Below, piece by piece: positions 1 to 8,406 of a stretch of DNA of 64,000 nt. This DNA comes from Mycolicibacterium monacense (GTDB taxonomy: Bacteria; Actinomycetota; Actinomycetes; Mycobacteriales; Mycobacteriaceae), in NCBI RefSeq assembly GCF_010731575.1, contig NZ_AP022617.1, positions 620,001 through 684,000 on the forward strand, written 5' to 3'. Position 1 is the first letter of the stretch, and every line of letters begins with the position of its first letter. The notes under the pieces were generated by a model, which saw only the letters and a list, made by a program, of their open reading frames with translations, had not been told where the DNA came from and ran no database searches. The position numbers and the translations under genes are program-made.

Positions 1-175
1 AGGCGGTGCGGTCGCCGGCGCGGACGCGGTCCACGTACGCCTTCACCGCGGGCCCCTGCACGCGGGAACTGCGTTCGATGATCCGCGACAGCACCTTGGC
101 TGCCGCACCGGGCTTCTCGTCGTCGGCCGCGCCGACGAGTGCGAGTTGCTTCTTGCGGTCCGATCGAGCGCTCAT
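1..175 (-). CDS. Hypothetical protein, N-terminal part only (continues beyond window)
   Basis: Only the first 58 codons are inside the window; the gene runs off the left edge. The start is the ATG at 175, and the reading frame is open to the edge. The product begins MSARSDRKKQLALVG and is rich in Arg, Lys and Ala, with the stretch VQGPAVKAYVDRVR. There is no signal peptide or membrane segment in the visible part. The wording of this N-terminus reminds me of mycobacterial EcsC-like proteins, but that is a weak impression and too little is present to assign a family. It is divergent from the MFS gene at 325. Confidence 0.55.
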   Translation of the reverse strand, partial: MSARSDRKKQLALVGAADDEKPGAAAKVLSRIIERSSRVQGPAVKAYVDRVRAGDRTA

Positions 176-257
176 TGCGAGGCCTCCCTCTGCCGTGCCG
201 CCTGACTTCCCAGGCTAACGCGATGTCAACGAACGGCCACCGCCGCGGGGTGCCGAG

Positions 258-275
258 CAGTGACCGCGGTCACTG
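258..275. promoter_or_regulatory. Perfect 18-bp palindrome, candidate operator
   Basis: CAGTGACCGCGGTCACTG is a perfect inverted repeat, 9 + 9 with no spacer. It sits 49 bp before the ATG of the Bcr/CflA-type exporter and about 80 bp from the divergent partial gene. A fully symmetric site in a short divergent intergenic region is what a dimeric TetR- or MarR-type repressor would bind. No such regulator gene is visible beside it, so the binding protein is unknown. Confidence 0.5.
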
Positions 276-324
276 TTGGGGGGCTGATGGAAGAAAATAT
301 CGACGCGACTCGCTGACCTAGTCC

Positions 325-1644
325 ATGGCAACATCCCCGCACGTGGACGAGAACCCTGCCCTCAGCGCGCCGGTGCCCGTCGCGCCGAGCCGGGCGCGGA
401 TGATCGTGGTGCTCGGCGCTCTCGTCGCGCTCGGTCCGCTCACCATCGACATGTATCTGCCCGCGTTGCCGAGCATCGCCGACGAACTGAGCGTGTCCTC
501 GTCGGTCGCGCAGCTCACGCTCACCGGAACCCTGGCGGGCCTGGCGCTCGGCCAGCTGCTCGTGGGTCCGCTGTCGGATTCCCTCGGGCGGCGACGCCCG
601 CTGATGGCCGGGATCGTGCTGCACATGCTGGCGTCGGTGCTGTGCATGCTGGCACCCGACATCACCGTGTTGGGTGTGGCGCGCGGATTGCAGGGGATGG
701 GCGCTGCCGCCGCGACCGTGGTGGCGATCGCCGTCGTCGGGGACCTGTTCTCCGGGACCGCCGCGGCGACGGTGATGTCGCGGCTGATGCTCGTCCTGGG
801 CGTCGCGCCGGTGCTGGCGCCGTCGCTGGGCGCGGCGGTGCTGCTGCACGCGTCGTGGCAGTGGGTGTTCGCCGCGCTGGTCGTCCTCGCCGGCGGGTTG
901 CTCCTGGTGGCGGCCCTGGTGCTGCCGGAGACCCTGCCGGTGGCGCACCGCCGTCCGCTGAAGGTGCGCGGCATCGCCGACACCTACGCCTCGCTGCTGC
1001 GCGACCCGCGGTTCGTGGTGCTGGTGCTGGTGGCGGCACTGGGCATGTCCGGACTGTTCGCCTACATCGCCGGCGCGGCGTTCGTGCTGCAGGGTGACTA
1101 CGGGCTGGACCAGCAGACCTTCGCGCTGGTGTTCGGCGCCGGGGCGGTCGCCCTGATCGGCACCACGCAGTTCAACGTGGTGCTGCTGCGCCGGTTCGCA
1201 CCGCAGCAGATCATGGTGTGGGCGCTGGCCGTGGCGTCGCTGGCCGGTGTCGTCTTCGTCGGTCTGACGGTCGCCCACATCGGTGGTCTGACCGGGTTCC
1301 TGGTGTCGGTGTGGACCATCCTCGCCGCGATGGGCCTGGTGCTGCCGAATGCGCCGGCCGTCGCGCTGTCGCGGCACAACGAGGCCGCCGGCACGGCGGC
1401 GGCCCTGCTCGGCGCCGGGCAGTTCGGGCTCGGTGCGGCGGTGGCGCCGTTGGTCGGCGTGCTCGGCAACGACGAGTTCGCGCTCGCCCTGGTCATGACG
1501 GTCGGTACGGTCGTGGCGCTGGTCGCGCTGATGGCGGTGGGGCTGCGCGGCAACCGCGAGGACTCCGACAACCCCGACGAGGTCACCGACGACGCCGTCG
1601 AGGTCGCCGACGGGGCCCTGGCGAGCGCCGCCGAACCCGCCTGA
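325..1644 (+). CDS. Bcr/CflA-family MFS drug exporter
   Basis: A 439-residue major facilitator of the Bcr/CflA drug:H+ antiporter type, expected to have 12 membrane helices. Family hallmarks are the first helix with TIDMYLPALPSIADEL (about residues 40-55) and the loop motif GPLSDSLGRRRP at residues 81-92. The last 30 or so residues form an acidic cytoplasmic tail that is not needed for the fold. The ATG at 325 was chosen because the Bcr-like first helix follows closely. The substrate cannot be told from sequence; family members export bicyclomycin, chloramphenicol or sulfonamides. It is not part of the conserved Rv1250-Rv1259 order, so it is probably a lineage-specific addition. The palindrome at 258-275 is a likely control site. 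Confidence 0.85.
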   Translation: MATSPHVDENPALSAPVPVAPSRARMIVVLGALVALGPLTIDMYLPALPSIADELSVSSSVAQLTLTGTLAGLALGQLLVGPLSDSLGRRRPLMAGIVLHMLASVLCMLAPDITVLGVARGLQGMGAAAATVVAIAVVGDLFSGTAAATVMSRLMLVLGVAPVLAPSLGAAVLLHASWQWVFAALVVLAGGLLLVAALVLPETLPVAHRRPLKVRGIADTYASLLRDPRFVVLVLVAALGMSGLFAYIAGAAFVLQGDYGLDQQTFALVFGAGAVALIGTTQFNVVLLRRFAPQQIMVWALAVASLAGVVFVGLTVAHIGGLTGFLVSVWTILAAMGLVLPNAPAVALSRHNEAAGTAAALLGAGQFGLGAAVAPLVGVLGNDEFALALVMTVGTVVALVALMAVGLRGNREDSDNPDEVTDDAVEVADGALASAAEPA

Positions 1645-1732
1645 GAACCCGACCACTTGTGGACTTGTTTCCTCGGGTGCCGGGTACGTAGCGTCGGCTG
1701 GCTGGATCCTTCGATAGGCGAGTCGACCCGAT

Positions 1733-3673
1733 ATGTTCTCCACGTCCGAAGCGCGACCGGTGACCGGTGACCCATGGCATGCGCTGTGGGCCATGATGGT
1801 CGGCTTCTTCATGATCCTGGTCGACGCCACCATCGTGGCGGTCGCCAACCCGGTGCTCATGGAGAAGCTGGGCGCCGACTACGACGCGGTGATCTGGGTG
1901 ACCAGCGCCTATCTGCTGGCCTACGCGGTCCCGCTGCTGGTAGCGGGTCGGCTGGGGGACCGGTTCGGGCCCAAGAACGTCTACCTGGTCGGTCTGGCCG
2001 TATTCACCGCCGCCTCGCTGTGGTGCGGGCTGGCCGGGTCCATCGACACGCTGATCGCCGCACGGGTCGTCCAGGGCGTCGGCGCGGCACTGCTGACGCC
2101 GCAGACCCTGTCGACGATCACCCGCATCTTCCCGCCCGAGCGGCGCGGTGTGGCGATGAGTGTGTGGGGTGCGACGGCCGGGGTGGCCACGCTGGTGGGG
2201 CCGCTGGCGGGTGGCGTGCTGGTGGACCACCTCGGTTGGCAGTGGATCTTCTTCGTCAACGTGCCGGTCGGGGTGGCGGGCCTGGCGTTGGCGTTCTGGC
2301 GGGTGCCCGCGCTGACCACCACCGCGCACCGGTTCGACCTGCTCGGGGTGCTGCTGTCCGGGGTCGGGATGTTCGCGATCGTCTTCGGGCTGCAGGAGGG
2401 GCAGTCCCACGGCTGGCAGCCCTGGATCTGGGTGGTCATCGTGGCCGGCGTCGCGGTGATGGCCGGGTTCGTCTACTGGCAGTCGGTCAACCCCCACGAA
2501 CCGTTGATCCCGTTGCGGATCTTCGGTGACCGCGACTTCTCGCTGTCCAGCTTCGGCGTCGCCGTCATCGGCTTCGTGGTGACCGGCATGATCGTGCCCG
2601 CGATGTTCTTCGCCCAGGCGGTGTGTGGGCTGTCGCCGACCGAGTCGGCGCTGCTGACCGCGCCGATGGCCATCGCCAGTGGAGTGCTGGCACCCGCGGT
2701 CGGGCGAATCGTCGACCGCGCCCATCCGCGACCGATCGTCGGGTTCGGGTTCTCGGCGCTGGCGATCGGGCTGACCTGGTTGTCGATCGAGATGACGCCG
2801 GATACGCCGATCTGGCGGCTGGTCCTGCCGTTCCTCGTGATGGGTATCGGTATGGCGTTCATCTGGTCGCCGCTGGCGGCCACCGCGACCCGGAATCTGG
2901 CACCGCATCTCGCCGGCGCCGGGTCCGGCGTCTACAACGCGACGCGTCAGGTCGGGTCGGTGCTGGGCAGCGCCGGCATGGCGGCGTTCATGACGTCGCG
3001 GATCAGCGCGGAGATGCCGTCGGCGCAGGGCGGGGCGCCGCGCGGGGAGGGGGCGGTGTCGGCGCTCCCCGAATTCCTTCAGGTGCCGTTCGCCGCCGCG
3101 ATGTCGCAGTCGCTGCTGCTGCCGGCGTTCGTGGCGTTGATCGGGGTGGTCGCGGCGATCTTCCTGCGCGGCTTCGGCGAGGTATCGGCGCCGGTTGTCG
3201 CCGCGCCGGTGGCGCGCGCCGACCCCCGGGACGACTCCGTCGACGACAGCCACGGCTATGACGACGACGACTACCTCGAGTACGCCGTCAGCTGGGACGA
3301 TCTTCAGTTCACCGAACCCATCTCGACCCGTCCTGAGGTCGGCGCCGACGACAGTGTCACGACGCCGCTCGCAACGCGGGGCCGCCGCGCGGAGGCGGCC
3401 GCCGAGCCGTCCGGTGCCGACGATCCGTGGCGCCGTGTGCTCGACGAACTGCTACCGGAGCCGCCGGCCCGGCCCGAGGTCGAGCCGATCGGCTTCGCGC
3501 ACAACGGTTTCCATGTGGAGGGAGAGGAGACGCCGGTCGACGACAGACGGGGCCGGCGATACCGAGACGCCGGCGACGCTGCACCCGCATGGCTGCGCGA
3601 GTTCGGTGAACGCTCGCGCCGCGGAACGGACACCCCCTCCGGCGGCCGTCATTCACGCCGCGACGGCGACTGA
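1733..3673 (+). CDS. DHA2 (EmrB/QacA) MFS exporter, Rv1250-like
   Basis: A 646-residue, 14-helix MFS exporter of the DHA2 family. Helix 1 carries the typical [18 protein letters not shown] pattern (about 25-43), and motif A is [10 protein letters not shown] at 72-81. Motif C-like [16 protein letters not shown] follows helix 5. From about residue 490 on there is a hydrophilic, acidic, Arg-rich tail of about 150 residues, as I recall for the M. tuberculosis paralogues Rv1250 and Rv1877. Its place beside the Rv1251c-lprE-deaD order supports Rv1250 as the orthologue. Substrate unknown; drugs or lipid-like compounds are both possible. It ends against the convergent DUF732 gene with a hairpin between them. 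Confidence 0.85.
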   Translation: MFSTSEARPVTGDPWHALWAMMVGFFMILVDATIVAVANPVLMEKLGADYDAVIWVTSAYLLAYAVPLLVAGRLGDRFGPKNVYLVGLAVFTAASLWCGLAGSIDTLIAARVVQGVGAALLTPQTLSTITRIFPPERRGVAMSVWGATAGVATLVGPLAGGVLVDHLGWQWIFFVNVPVGVAGLALAFWRVPALTTTAHRFDLLGVLLSGVGMFAIVFGLQEGQSHGWQPWIWVVIVAGVAVMAGFVYWQSVNPHEPLIPLRIFGDRDFSLSSFGVAVIGFVVTGMIVPAMFFAQAVCGLSPTESALLTAPMAIASGVLAPAVGRIVDRAHPRPIVGFGFSALAIGLTWLSIEMTPDTPIWRLVLPFLVMGIGMAFIWSPLAATATRNLAPHLAGAGSGVYNATRQVGSVLGSAGMAAFMTSRISAEMPSAQGGAPRGEGAVSALPEFLQVPFAAAMSQSLLLPAFVALIGVVAAIFLRGFGEVSAPVVAAPVARADPRDDSVDDSHGYDDDDYLEYAVSWDDLQFTEPISTRPEVGADDSVTTPLATRGRRAEAAAEPSGADDPWRRVLDELLPEPPARPEVEPIGFAHNGFHVEGEETPVDDRRGRRYRDAGDAAPAWLREFGERSRRGTDTPSGGRHSRRDGD

Positions 3674-3683
3674 CGAACGGGAC

Positions 3684-3708
3684 GGCCAACGGGTCGCACC
3701 CGTTGGCC
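3684..3708. terminator. Hairpin between convergent genes (bidirectional terminator)
   Basis: GGCCAACGGG and CCCGTTGGCC form a perfect 10-bp stem with a 5-base loop, lying 10 bp after the MFS stop and 11 bp before the end of the convergent DUF732 gene. There is no U-tract, which is common for mycobacterial intrinsic terminators. Confidence 0.6.
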
Positions 3709-3719
3709 ATCCCGCACAC

Positions 3720-4142
3720 TCAGGCCAGTTCCGACGGCCCACCCACCGACGGCGGCAGCATCTCGGGGGCGTAGACGACGATCGCTGCCGTCACCAGGTA
3801 CTTGGCCTGGTACCACGTCAGGTCACTCCCGTAGTAGTAATCGTTCGCGATCGCCAACGGGCTTGCGCCCCAACGCACATCGTTGGCGATCTGACGGCCC
3901 TCGAGTGCGACGTCGTAGTAGGTGCGCCTCGCATCGATGCCCGCGTCGGCGAGCAGTTCGATGTACTGGCGATCCTCGTCCGAGAACGCCGGAACCGCCG
4001 ACGCCTCCGGCGCGCTCATCAGGGCATGGCCCAACACCGAGAGAACCATCACGAGGCCGACGGCCAGGAGTGACAGCATCCGAGTCGGCGAGCGGGTGTT
4101 CGGGTTGTTTGCCACGACAATAAGTTCGGTGGTCTTCATCAT
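3720..4142 (-). CDS. Small exported DUF732-family protein
   Basis: About 140 residues. A hydrophobic signal segment (LLSLLAVGLVMVLSVLG) is followed by a likely signal-peptidase site after PEASA. The mature part (SDEDRQYIELLADAGI ... ANDVRWGASP) is the DUF732 fold, a mycobacterial family of small exported helical proteins of unknown function. The ATG at 4142 (or the adjacent one at 4139) is preferred over an upstream TTG because an AGGGGG sequence lies just before it. It has no counterpart at this spot in the M. tuberculosis order I recall. A DosR-like sequence lies about 90 bp upstream. Confidence 0.8.
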   Translation of the reverse strand: MMKTTELIVVANNPNTRSPTRMLSLLAVGLVMVLSVLGHALMSAPEASAVPAFSDEDRQYIELLADAGIDARRTYYDVALEGRQIANDVRWGASPLAIANDYYYGSDLTWYQAKYLVTAAIVVYAPEMLPPSVGGPSELA

Positions 4143-4231
4143 TCCCCCTGGATTCCCCAAGTGCTTTCCTTACGCCATCAACACTGCTCCTGAGCAGGTC
4201 GAACGCATAGGGCGGTCAGCACTCGGCTCGA

Positions 4232-4244
4232 GGGACGAAAGTCC
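4232..4244. promoter_or_regulatory. DosR-box-like core upstream of DUF732 gene
   Basis: GGGACGAAAGTCC has the GGAC/GTCC half-sites and spacing of the core of the mycobacterial DosR (DevR) consensus, GGGACTWWAGTCC. Only the core fits well; the outer bases of the 20-mer do not. The site lies about 90 bp upstream of the DUF732 start and is symmetric, so orientation is not an issue. Confidence 0.35.
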
Positions 4245-4290
4245 ACCGACCGTCGGGACCAAGGTTGCTATTTGGCGTCGCCGCAAATAT

Positions 4291-7200
4291 TCAATCCGGG
4301 TCAGCGCCCGCACCCTGACTCGGCAACGACAGGAACGCGCCGAGTTCGACCAGTCCCTTCGGCGTGGAAGGCAGGTACTCGGTGAGGGCCTCCGAGCGCA
4401 CGACCACGGCGGCGTACTTCGCGCGGCTGATCGCCACGTTGAGCCGATTCCGGTTGAGCAGGAACGAGATTCCCCGCGGCACGTCGTCGATCGAGGACGC
4501 CACCATGGAGATGAACACCACCGGCGCCTGCTGGCCCTGGAATTTGTCGACTGTCCCCACCCGCACGTCGGTCAGCCTTCCCGCGTCGAGACGTTGGCGC
4601 AGCAGCACCACCTGGGCGTTGTACGGCGTCACCACCATCACGTCGTCCTGTGCGAGCGGTCGGGAACCCTTCTCGTCGGTCCACACCGAACCGAGCAACC
4701 TGCCGATCCGCGCGATGATCGCGTCGGCCTCCTCCGGGCTTTCGGTGGCGTTGCCGTCGTGGGGCACGGTCACCTCGTGCACCCCGGGTGACCAGCCCTC
4801 GAGCGTGCGCGCGGTGGTCACCGCCTCATTCGATTGCAGCCGCCCGTCGTAGGACAGCCGGGACACCGCCGCGCACACCGCCGGATGCATCCGCCAGGAC
4901 ACGTCGAGAAAGTAGCCGCGTTCGGCGGACAGCGTGTGCGCACCGTCGACCAGCCACCCCAGCGCGGAGGTGTCGACCGGTTCGGGGTGCGTGCCCTGGC
5001 TGACCTGGGGTAGCTGTTGCGGGTCACCGAGCAGCAGCAGATTCGCCGCCGCCGGCGCCACAGCGATCGTGTTGGCCAGGCAGAACTGCCCGGCCTCCTC
5101 GATGACGAGCAGGTCGAGGCAGCCGCGCGGAATCCGGTTGCCGTTCGCGAAATCCCAAGCGGTGCCGCCGATCACGCAACCGTCGCGGTCCGCCACGAAG
5201 CCGGGGAACCCCGCCTCCTCGAGTACGGTCCAGTTGGCGTCGTCGCCGTGCCCCCGTTTCTTGGCCACCCGCGCCGCGTCCACCCCCGCGTCCATGACCC
5301 CGCGGAAGAGGTTCTCCACCACCGCATGTGACTGCGCCACCACCCCGATCCGCCAGCCGTGCGTGTTGACCAGCGTCGCGATGATGGCCGCCGCGGTGAA
5401 CGTCTTGCCGGTGCCGGGTGGGCCGTGCACGGCCAGGTAGGACGAGTCGAGGTCGAGCAGCGCGGCGGTGATCGCGGCCGAGACGTCGGGCCCGGTGGGC
5501 AGTGGGGCGCCGCTGCGGGTCCGCGGCGGGCGGCGCAGCAGGATGTCGGTGACCGCGGTTTCGGGTAGCCGGGGGAGGCGCTCGGCCAGGTCGGCGGCCG
5601 TCGCCTCGATCGATTCACGCAGCGCGGTCGTGCGGATCGGCGGCCCCGGCGCCAGCGCGAAGGGCAACTGGTCGAACACCCCGCCGTCCCGTGGGGTGCG
5701 CTCGACGACGACCACTTCGGTGGGGACGTCGGGGGCGTTGCACTCGACGACGGTGACGCTGCCCGCCGCGCGACGGTCCGGATCGTCGCCGAGCCCGGCC
5801 GGGGCGGGCGGTTCATAGAGGGCGTACATGTCGCGGCTGAGCCCGCCGGCGGCCATCGCGCCGCTCAACCGGACCCGGCGCTGCGGTTTGCGGGCCCGCG
5901 GCGGCGTGTGCCAATCCACCTCGACCTGTGCGCCGCCGGGGTCGACGAGGAAGACGTCGGTGCTGTCGGCCCATTCGTCGACCGGGTTGTTGAGCCGGTC
6001 GAAATGCGACCACCAGAACGGTTTGTCCTCGCGACGGTGGTAGCCGCGGGCGGCGGCGACCATCGCGACCGCCGACTGCTCCGGGGTGCGGCCCTCCAGT
6101 TCGTCGCCCGCGTAACGGCACAGCGTGCGGTCGAGGGCGTCGACGGGTTCGGGCTCGGCGCCGTCGCGGACCGGCTGCGGCCCCCGCGGCGGCACCTCGC
6201 AGTCGATGGCCCGGCACACCAGCCAGTCGCGCAGTTTGCGCGTCGAGGTGCAGTCGTAACGGTTGTAGTCCTCGATGTCCTTGAGGACGACGGCGGCGTC
6301 GTCGTCACGGCCCTCGGCGCGCAGCTCGCAGTAGCGGGCGTACTCGGTGATCGACGCCGCGGCCGTGGTCACGTCCCCGGTGCGCAGCTGCCCACCCATG
6401 TACAGCGGCTCCAGTGACTTGAGGCTGTAGTTCTCGGTGCCGATGCGAAAACTCTTGCGCACCAACGGGTACAGGTCGACCAACACCCCGCTGCGCAACA
6501 GGTCGTCGACCGCGTCCTCACCGACGCCGTAGCGCCCGGCGAGGCGCAGCAGCGCGGTCTTCTCGTATGCGGCGTAGTGGTAGATGTGCATGTTCGGATG
6601 GCGTTTGCGCCGCTTGCGCACCAACTCGAGGAAGTCCTCGAGCGCCTTCCGTTCCTGCGGCCGGTCATGCGCCCACAGCGGGTGGAACCCGTCGGCGGTG
6701 TCGAGCACACCGAACAGGTACTCCAGGCCCCACTCGTGGCCGTCGTCGGTCCACAACGGGTCGCCCTCGAAATCGAAGAAGAGGTCACCCTTGTCGGGTT
6801 CGGGGAGCAGCATCAGCGGCTGCGGATCGGCGACCTCGTAGGGCGGTTTGCCGTCGACGCGCGGTGCGGTCTGCAGCCGGGCCTGGGCGCTCAACGCGGT
6901 GACGGTGCGCGCCGGCAGTTCCGGCACCGGACCCTGGTGCGCGGCGAGTTCGGCCACGGTGGTGATCCCCGCCTCGTGGAACCGGGCGCGCTGGCTGACC
7001 CGCATGCCCGCGACGAGCAGCAGGTCGTCCTGTGCGCGCACCTCGATGCTGCACTCCGGACAGCGGAAACACGCCCGGACGGTCTCGTCCTCCCAGCGCA
7101 CCGGCGTCCCGCCGGCGAGATGGTCGTCGAGCAGCCGCTGCAGCGCGGCCCGCCGCGGCCGGTACACCGGCAGCAGTTCCTCGAGCGGATAGCGGGCGGT

Positions 7201-7728
7201 GGCCCCGTCGCCGAGCACGAGCTCCACCTCGTCGGCGACCGGCACCCCCGCCGCGGTCAGCGCCTCGGCGTACGCGGCCAGCTGCAGCAGCGCCTCGACC
7301 TTCACCGAACGCGCCAGCTTGGTGTCGCGCAGCAGGTAGCGGTCGCCCTCGAGGATCAGGAAGTCGGCGAAACCGGCGAACCGGCCGTCGAACATCGCGG
7401 CCTGGTAGATCACCGGGGCGCGGCGGGCGACGGCGCGGGTGGTGGCCTCGGCGGCGGCGGTCAGCCCGGCCACGGTGTAGGGCGGCCTGCCGATGACGGT
7501 GACGTTGTGGTCGCTGTCGGTCCTCAGTGTGTCGAGGTGGCGCTTCTCGTGTTCGTCACCCAGGTCGGCGGTGCGGGCCAGCAGCTCGTCCTCGGTGGCC
7601 ACGGACGGACCCCATCCCAGCCGGGCGTCGAATGAACGCAGCAGCGCGTACTCGCAGCGCGCGGCGGCGGCCAGATCCGAAGCGCTGTAGATGGCCTCGT
7701 CGTGCGCCCCAACGGATTCGACGAACAC
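4291..7728 (-). CDS. RecB-type nuclease / DEDD exonuclease / SF1 helicase fusion (Rv1251c-like)
   Basis: A 1145-residue cytoplasmic DNA-processing enzyme with three modules. (1) A TM0106-type RecB-like nuclease: GFADFLI ... LRDTKLA ... LLQLAAYAEAL holds the D/DxK/QxxxY motifs. One Cys (ARCEYALL) precedes the domain and three follow it (CFRCPEC, about 218-228), the arrangement of Fe-S nucleases such as Dna2 and AddB. (2) An RNase H-like DEDD module: FFDFEGDP (about 315) to YNRYDCTSTRKLRDWL (about 490). (3) An SF1 helicase: GPPGTGKT (about 765-772), VIEEAGQF, GDPQQLPQV, and VDKFQGQQ (about 1059) with NVAISRAKYAA. The GTG at 7728 is the first start before the conserved domain; the open frame runs far upstream, but that part is the antisense of deaD. 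Length and place match Rv1251c (1139 aa). It lies 29 bp after lprE. Confidence 0.9.
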   Translation of the reverse strand: MFVESVGAHDEAIYSASDLAAAARCEYALLRSFDARLGWGPSVATEDELLARTADLGDEHEKRHLDTLRTDSDHNVTVIGRPPYTVAGLTAAAEATTRAVARRAPVIYQAAMFDGRFAGFADFLILEGDRYLLRDTKLARSVKVEALLQLAAYAEALTAAGVPVADEVELVLGDGATARYPLEELLPVYRPRRAALQRLLDDHLAGGTPVRWEDETVRACFRCPECSIEVRAQDDLLLVAGMRVSQRARFHEAGITTVAELAAHQGPVPELPARTVTALSAQARLQTAPRVDGKPPYEVADPQPLMLLPEPDKGDLFFDFEGDPLWTDDGHEWGLEYLFGVLDTADGFHPLWAHDRPQERKALEDFLELVRKRRKRHPNMHIYHYAAYEKTALLRLAGRYGVGEDAVDDLLRSGVLVDLYPLVRKSFRIGTENYSLKSLEPLYMGGQLRTGDVTTAAASITEYARYCELRAEGRDDDAAVVLKDIEDYNRYDCTSTRKLRDWLVCRAIDCEVPPRGPQPVRDGAEPEPVDALDRTLCRYAGDELEGRTPEQSAVAMVAAARGYHRREDKPFWWSHFDRLNNPVDEWADSTDVFLVDPGGAQVEVDWHTPPRARKPQRRVRLSGAMAAGGLSRDMYALYEPPAPAGLGDDPDRRAAGSVTVVECNAPDVPTEVVVVERTPRDGGVFDQLPFALAPGPPIRTTALRESIEATAADLAERLPRLPETAVTDILLRRPPRTRSGAPLPTGPDVSAAITAALLDLDSSYLAVHGPPGTGKTFTAAAIIATLVNTHGWRIGVVAQSHAVVENLFRGVMDAGVDAARVAKKRGHGDDANWTVLEEAGFPGFVADRDGCVIGGTAWDFANGNRIPRGCLDLLVIEEAGQFCLANTIAVAPAAANLLLLGDPQQLPQVSQGTHPEPVDTSALGWLVDGAHTLSAERGYFLDVSWRMHPAVCAAVSRLSYDGRLQSNEAVTTARTLEGWSPGVHEVTVPHDGNATESPEEADAIIARIGRLLGSVWTDEKGSRPLAQDDVMVVTPYNAQVVLLRQRLDAGRLTDVRVGTVDKFQGQQAPVVFISMVASSIDDVPRGISFLLNRNRLNVAISRAKYAAVVVRSEALTEYLPSTPKGLVELGAFLSLPSQGAGADPD

Positions 7729-7757
7729 GCAGCCACTGTAGGGCAGCGGTCCGACAG

Positions 7758-8318
7758 CTAGCCGGTGTTGCCGATCAACTCGACACCGTTGCCGTTCCAC
7801 CGGAACCGCACGATGCTGGCCAGCCCGTCGACCTCGCCGGAGTAACGCAGCGCGACGGTGTCGCCGGTGGTGCCGGCCGGGTCGAGGCCGTTGAACCCGT
7901 AGGTGTCGGGCACCCCGGTCGGGATGAACTTGCCGAGGTGGAACATCACCGCGCGGGTGTTGGGGTTCTCGGCGTTGGTGTTGGCGCGCACGATCACCGC
8001 CGACAGCTGCGCGCACTCGTTGTAGTTGCCTGCCACCGGTTCGGGGCTCCACGCCTGGTTGCTGCGGGGGTCGCGCGGCAGCGAGGAGACGGCCTTGGCG
8101 ATCTCGGGGGCGGCCAGGTTCACCGCGCACGGGTCCGACGGCCCGGCGGCCGGCGGCGGCCCGACGGTCGGGGCGATGCTCGGGGTGGCGGGGGCGGTGG
8201 GCGCCGGTGAGGGTCCGGTCGCCTCGGGGGTCTTGGACACCGTCGAATCGCCGGAACCGCAGCCGACGAGGGCCGACAGTGCGGCCGTCCCGACCGCCAT
8301 CACGACCACCCGTTTCAC
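7758..8318 (-). CDS. lprE: Lipoprotein LprE (LppP/LprE family)
   Basis: A 186-residue lipoprotein with a short signal peptide and lipobox SALVGC (lipidated Cys20). A Pro/Thr/Ala linker follows, then a globular domain from DPCAVNLAAPEIAKAV onward with a second Cys (ECAQL), which can pair with the first. This is the mycobacterial LppP/LprE domain; function is not established at the molecular level. It is divergent from deaD and directly upstream of the nuclease/helicase, as in M. tuberculosis. The start is a GTG with the -10 motif TACGGT only a few bases upstream, so the transcript is nearly leaderless. Confidence 0.85.
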   Translation of the reverse strand: MKRVVVMAVGTAALSALVGCGSGDSTVSKTPEATGPSPAPTAPATPSIAPTVGPPPAAGPSDPCAVNLAAPEIAKAVSSLPRDPRSNQAWSPEPVAGNYNECAQLSAVIVRANTNAENPNTRAVMFHLGKFIPTGVPDTYGFNGLDPAGTTGDTVALRYSGEVDGLASIVRFRWNGNGVELIGNTG

Positions 8319-8326
8319 AACGACGC

Positions 8327-8332
8327 ACCGTA
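8327..8332 (-). promoter_or_regulatory. -10 element for lprE
   Basis: TACGGT on the minus strand ends 8 bases before the GTG start, placing the transcript start within about two bases of the codon. It fits the TANNNT rule for mycobacterial sigma-A promoters. Confidence 0.4.
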
Positions 8333-8391
8333 CCGGGATCGGATGTGAGGTTCGAACAGGCGCGCTGGGCAGAAGTCGTCCGATGGCGCAC

Positions 8392-8397
8392 TAGACT
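8392..8397 (+). promoter_or_regulatory. -10 element for deaD
   Basis: TAGACT ends 9 bases before the deaD ATG, which predicts a transcript starting about 3 bases before the codon. There is no Shine-Dalgarno sequence, consistent with near-leaderless translation. Confidence 0.4.
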
Positions 8398-8406
8398 TGC
8401 CACGTT

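Noticed and set aside
226..1860. Long minus-strand open frame of 544 codons
   Set aside because: It is antisense to the Bcr/CflA exporter and rich in His, Arg and Gln, the usual shadow of a GC-rich gene in another frame.
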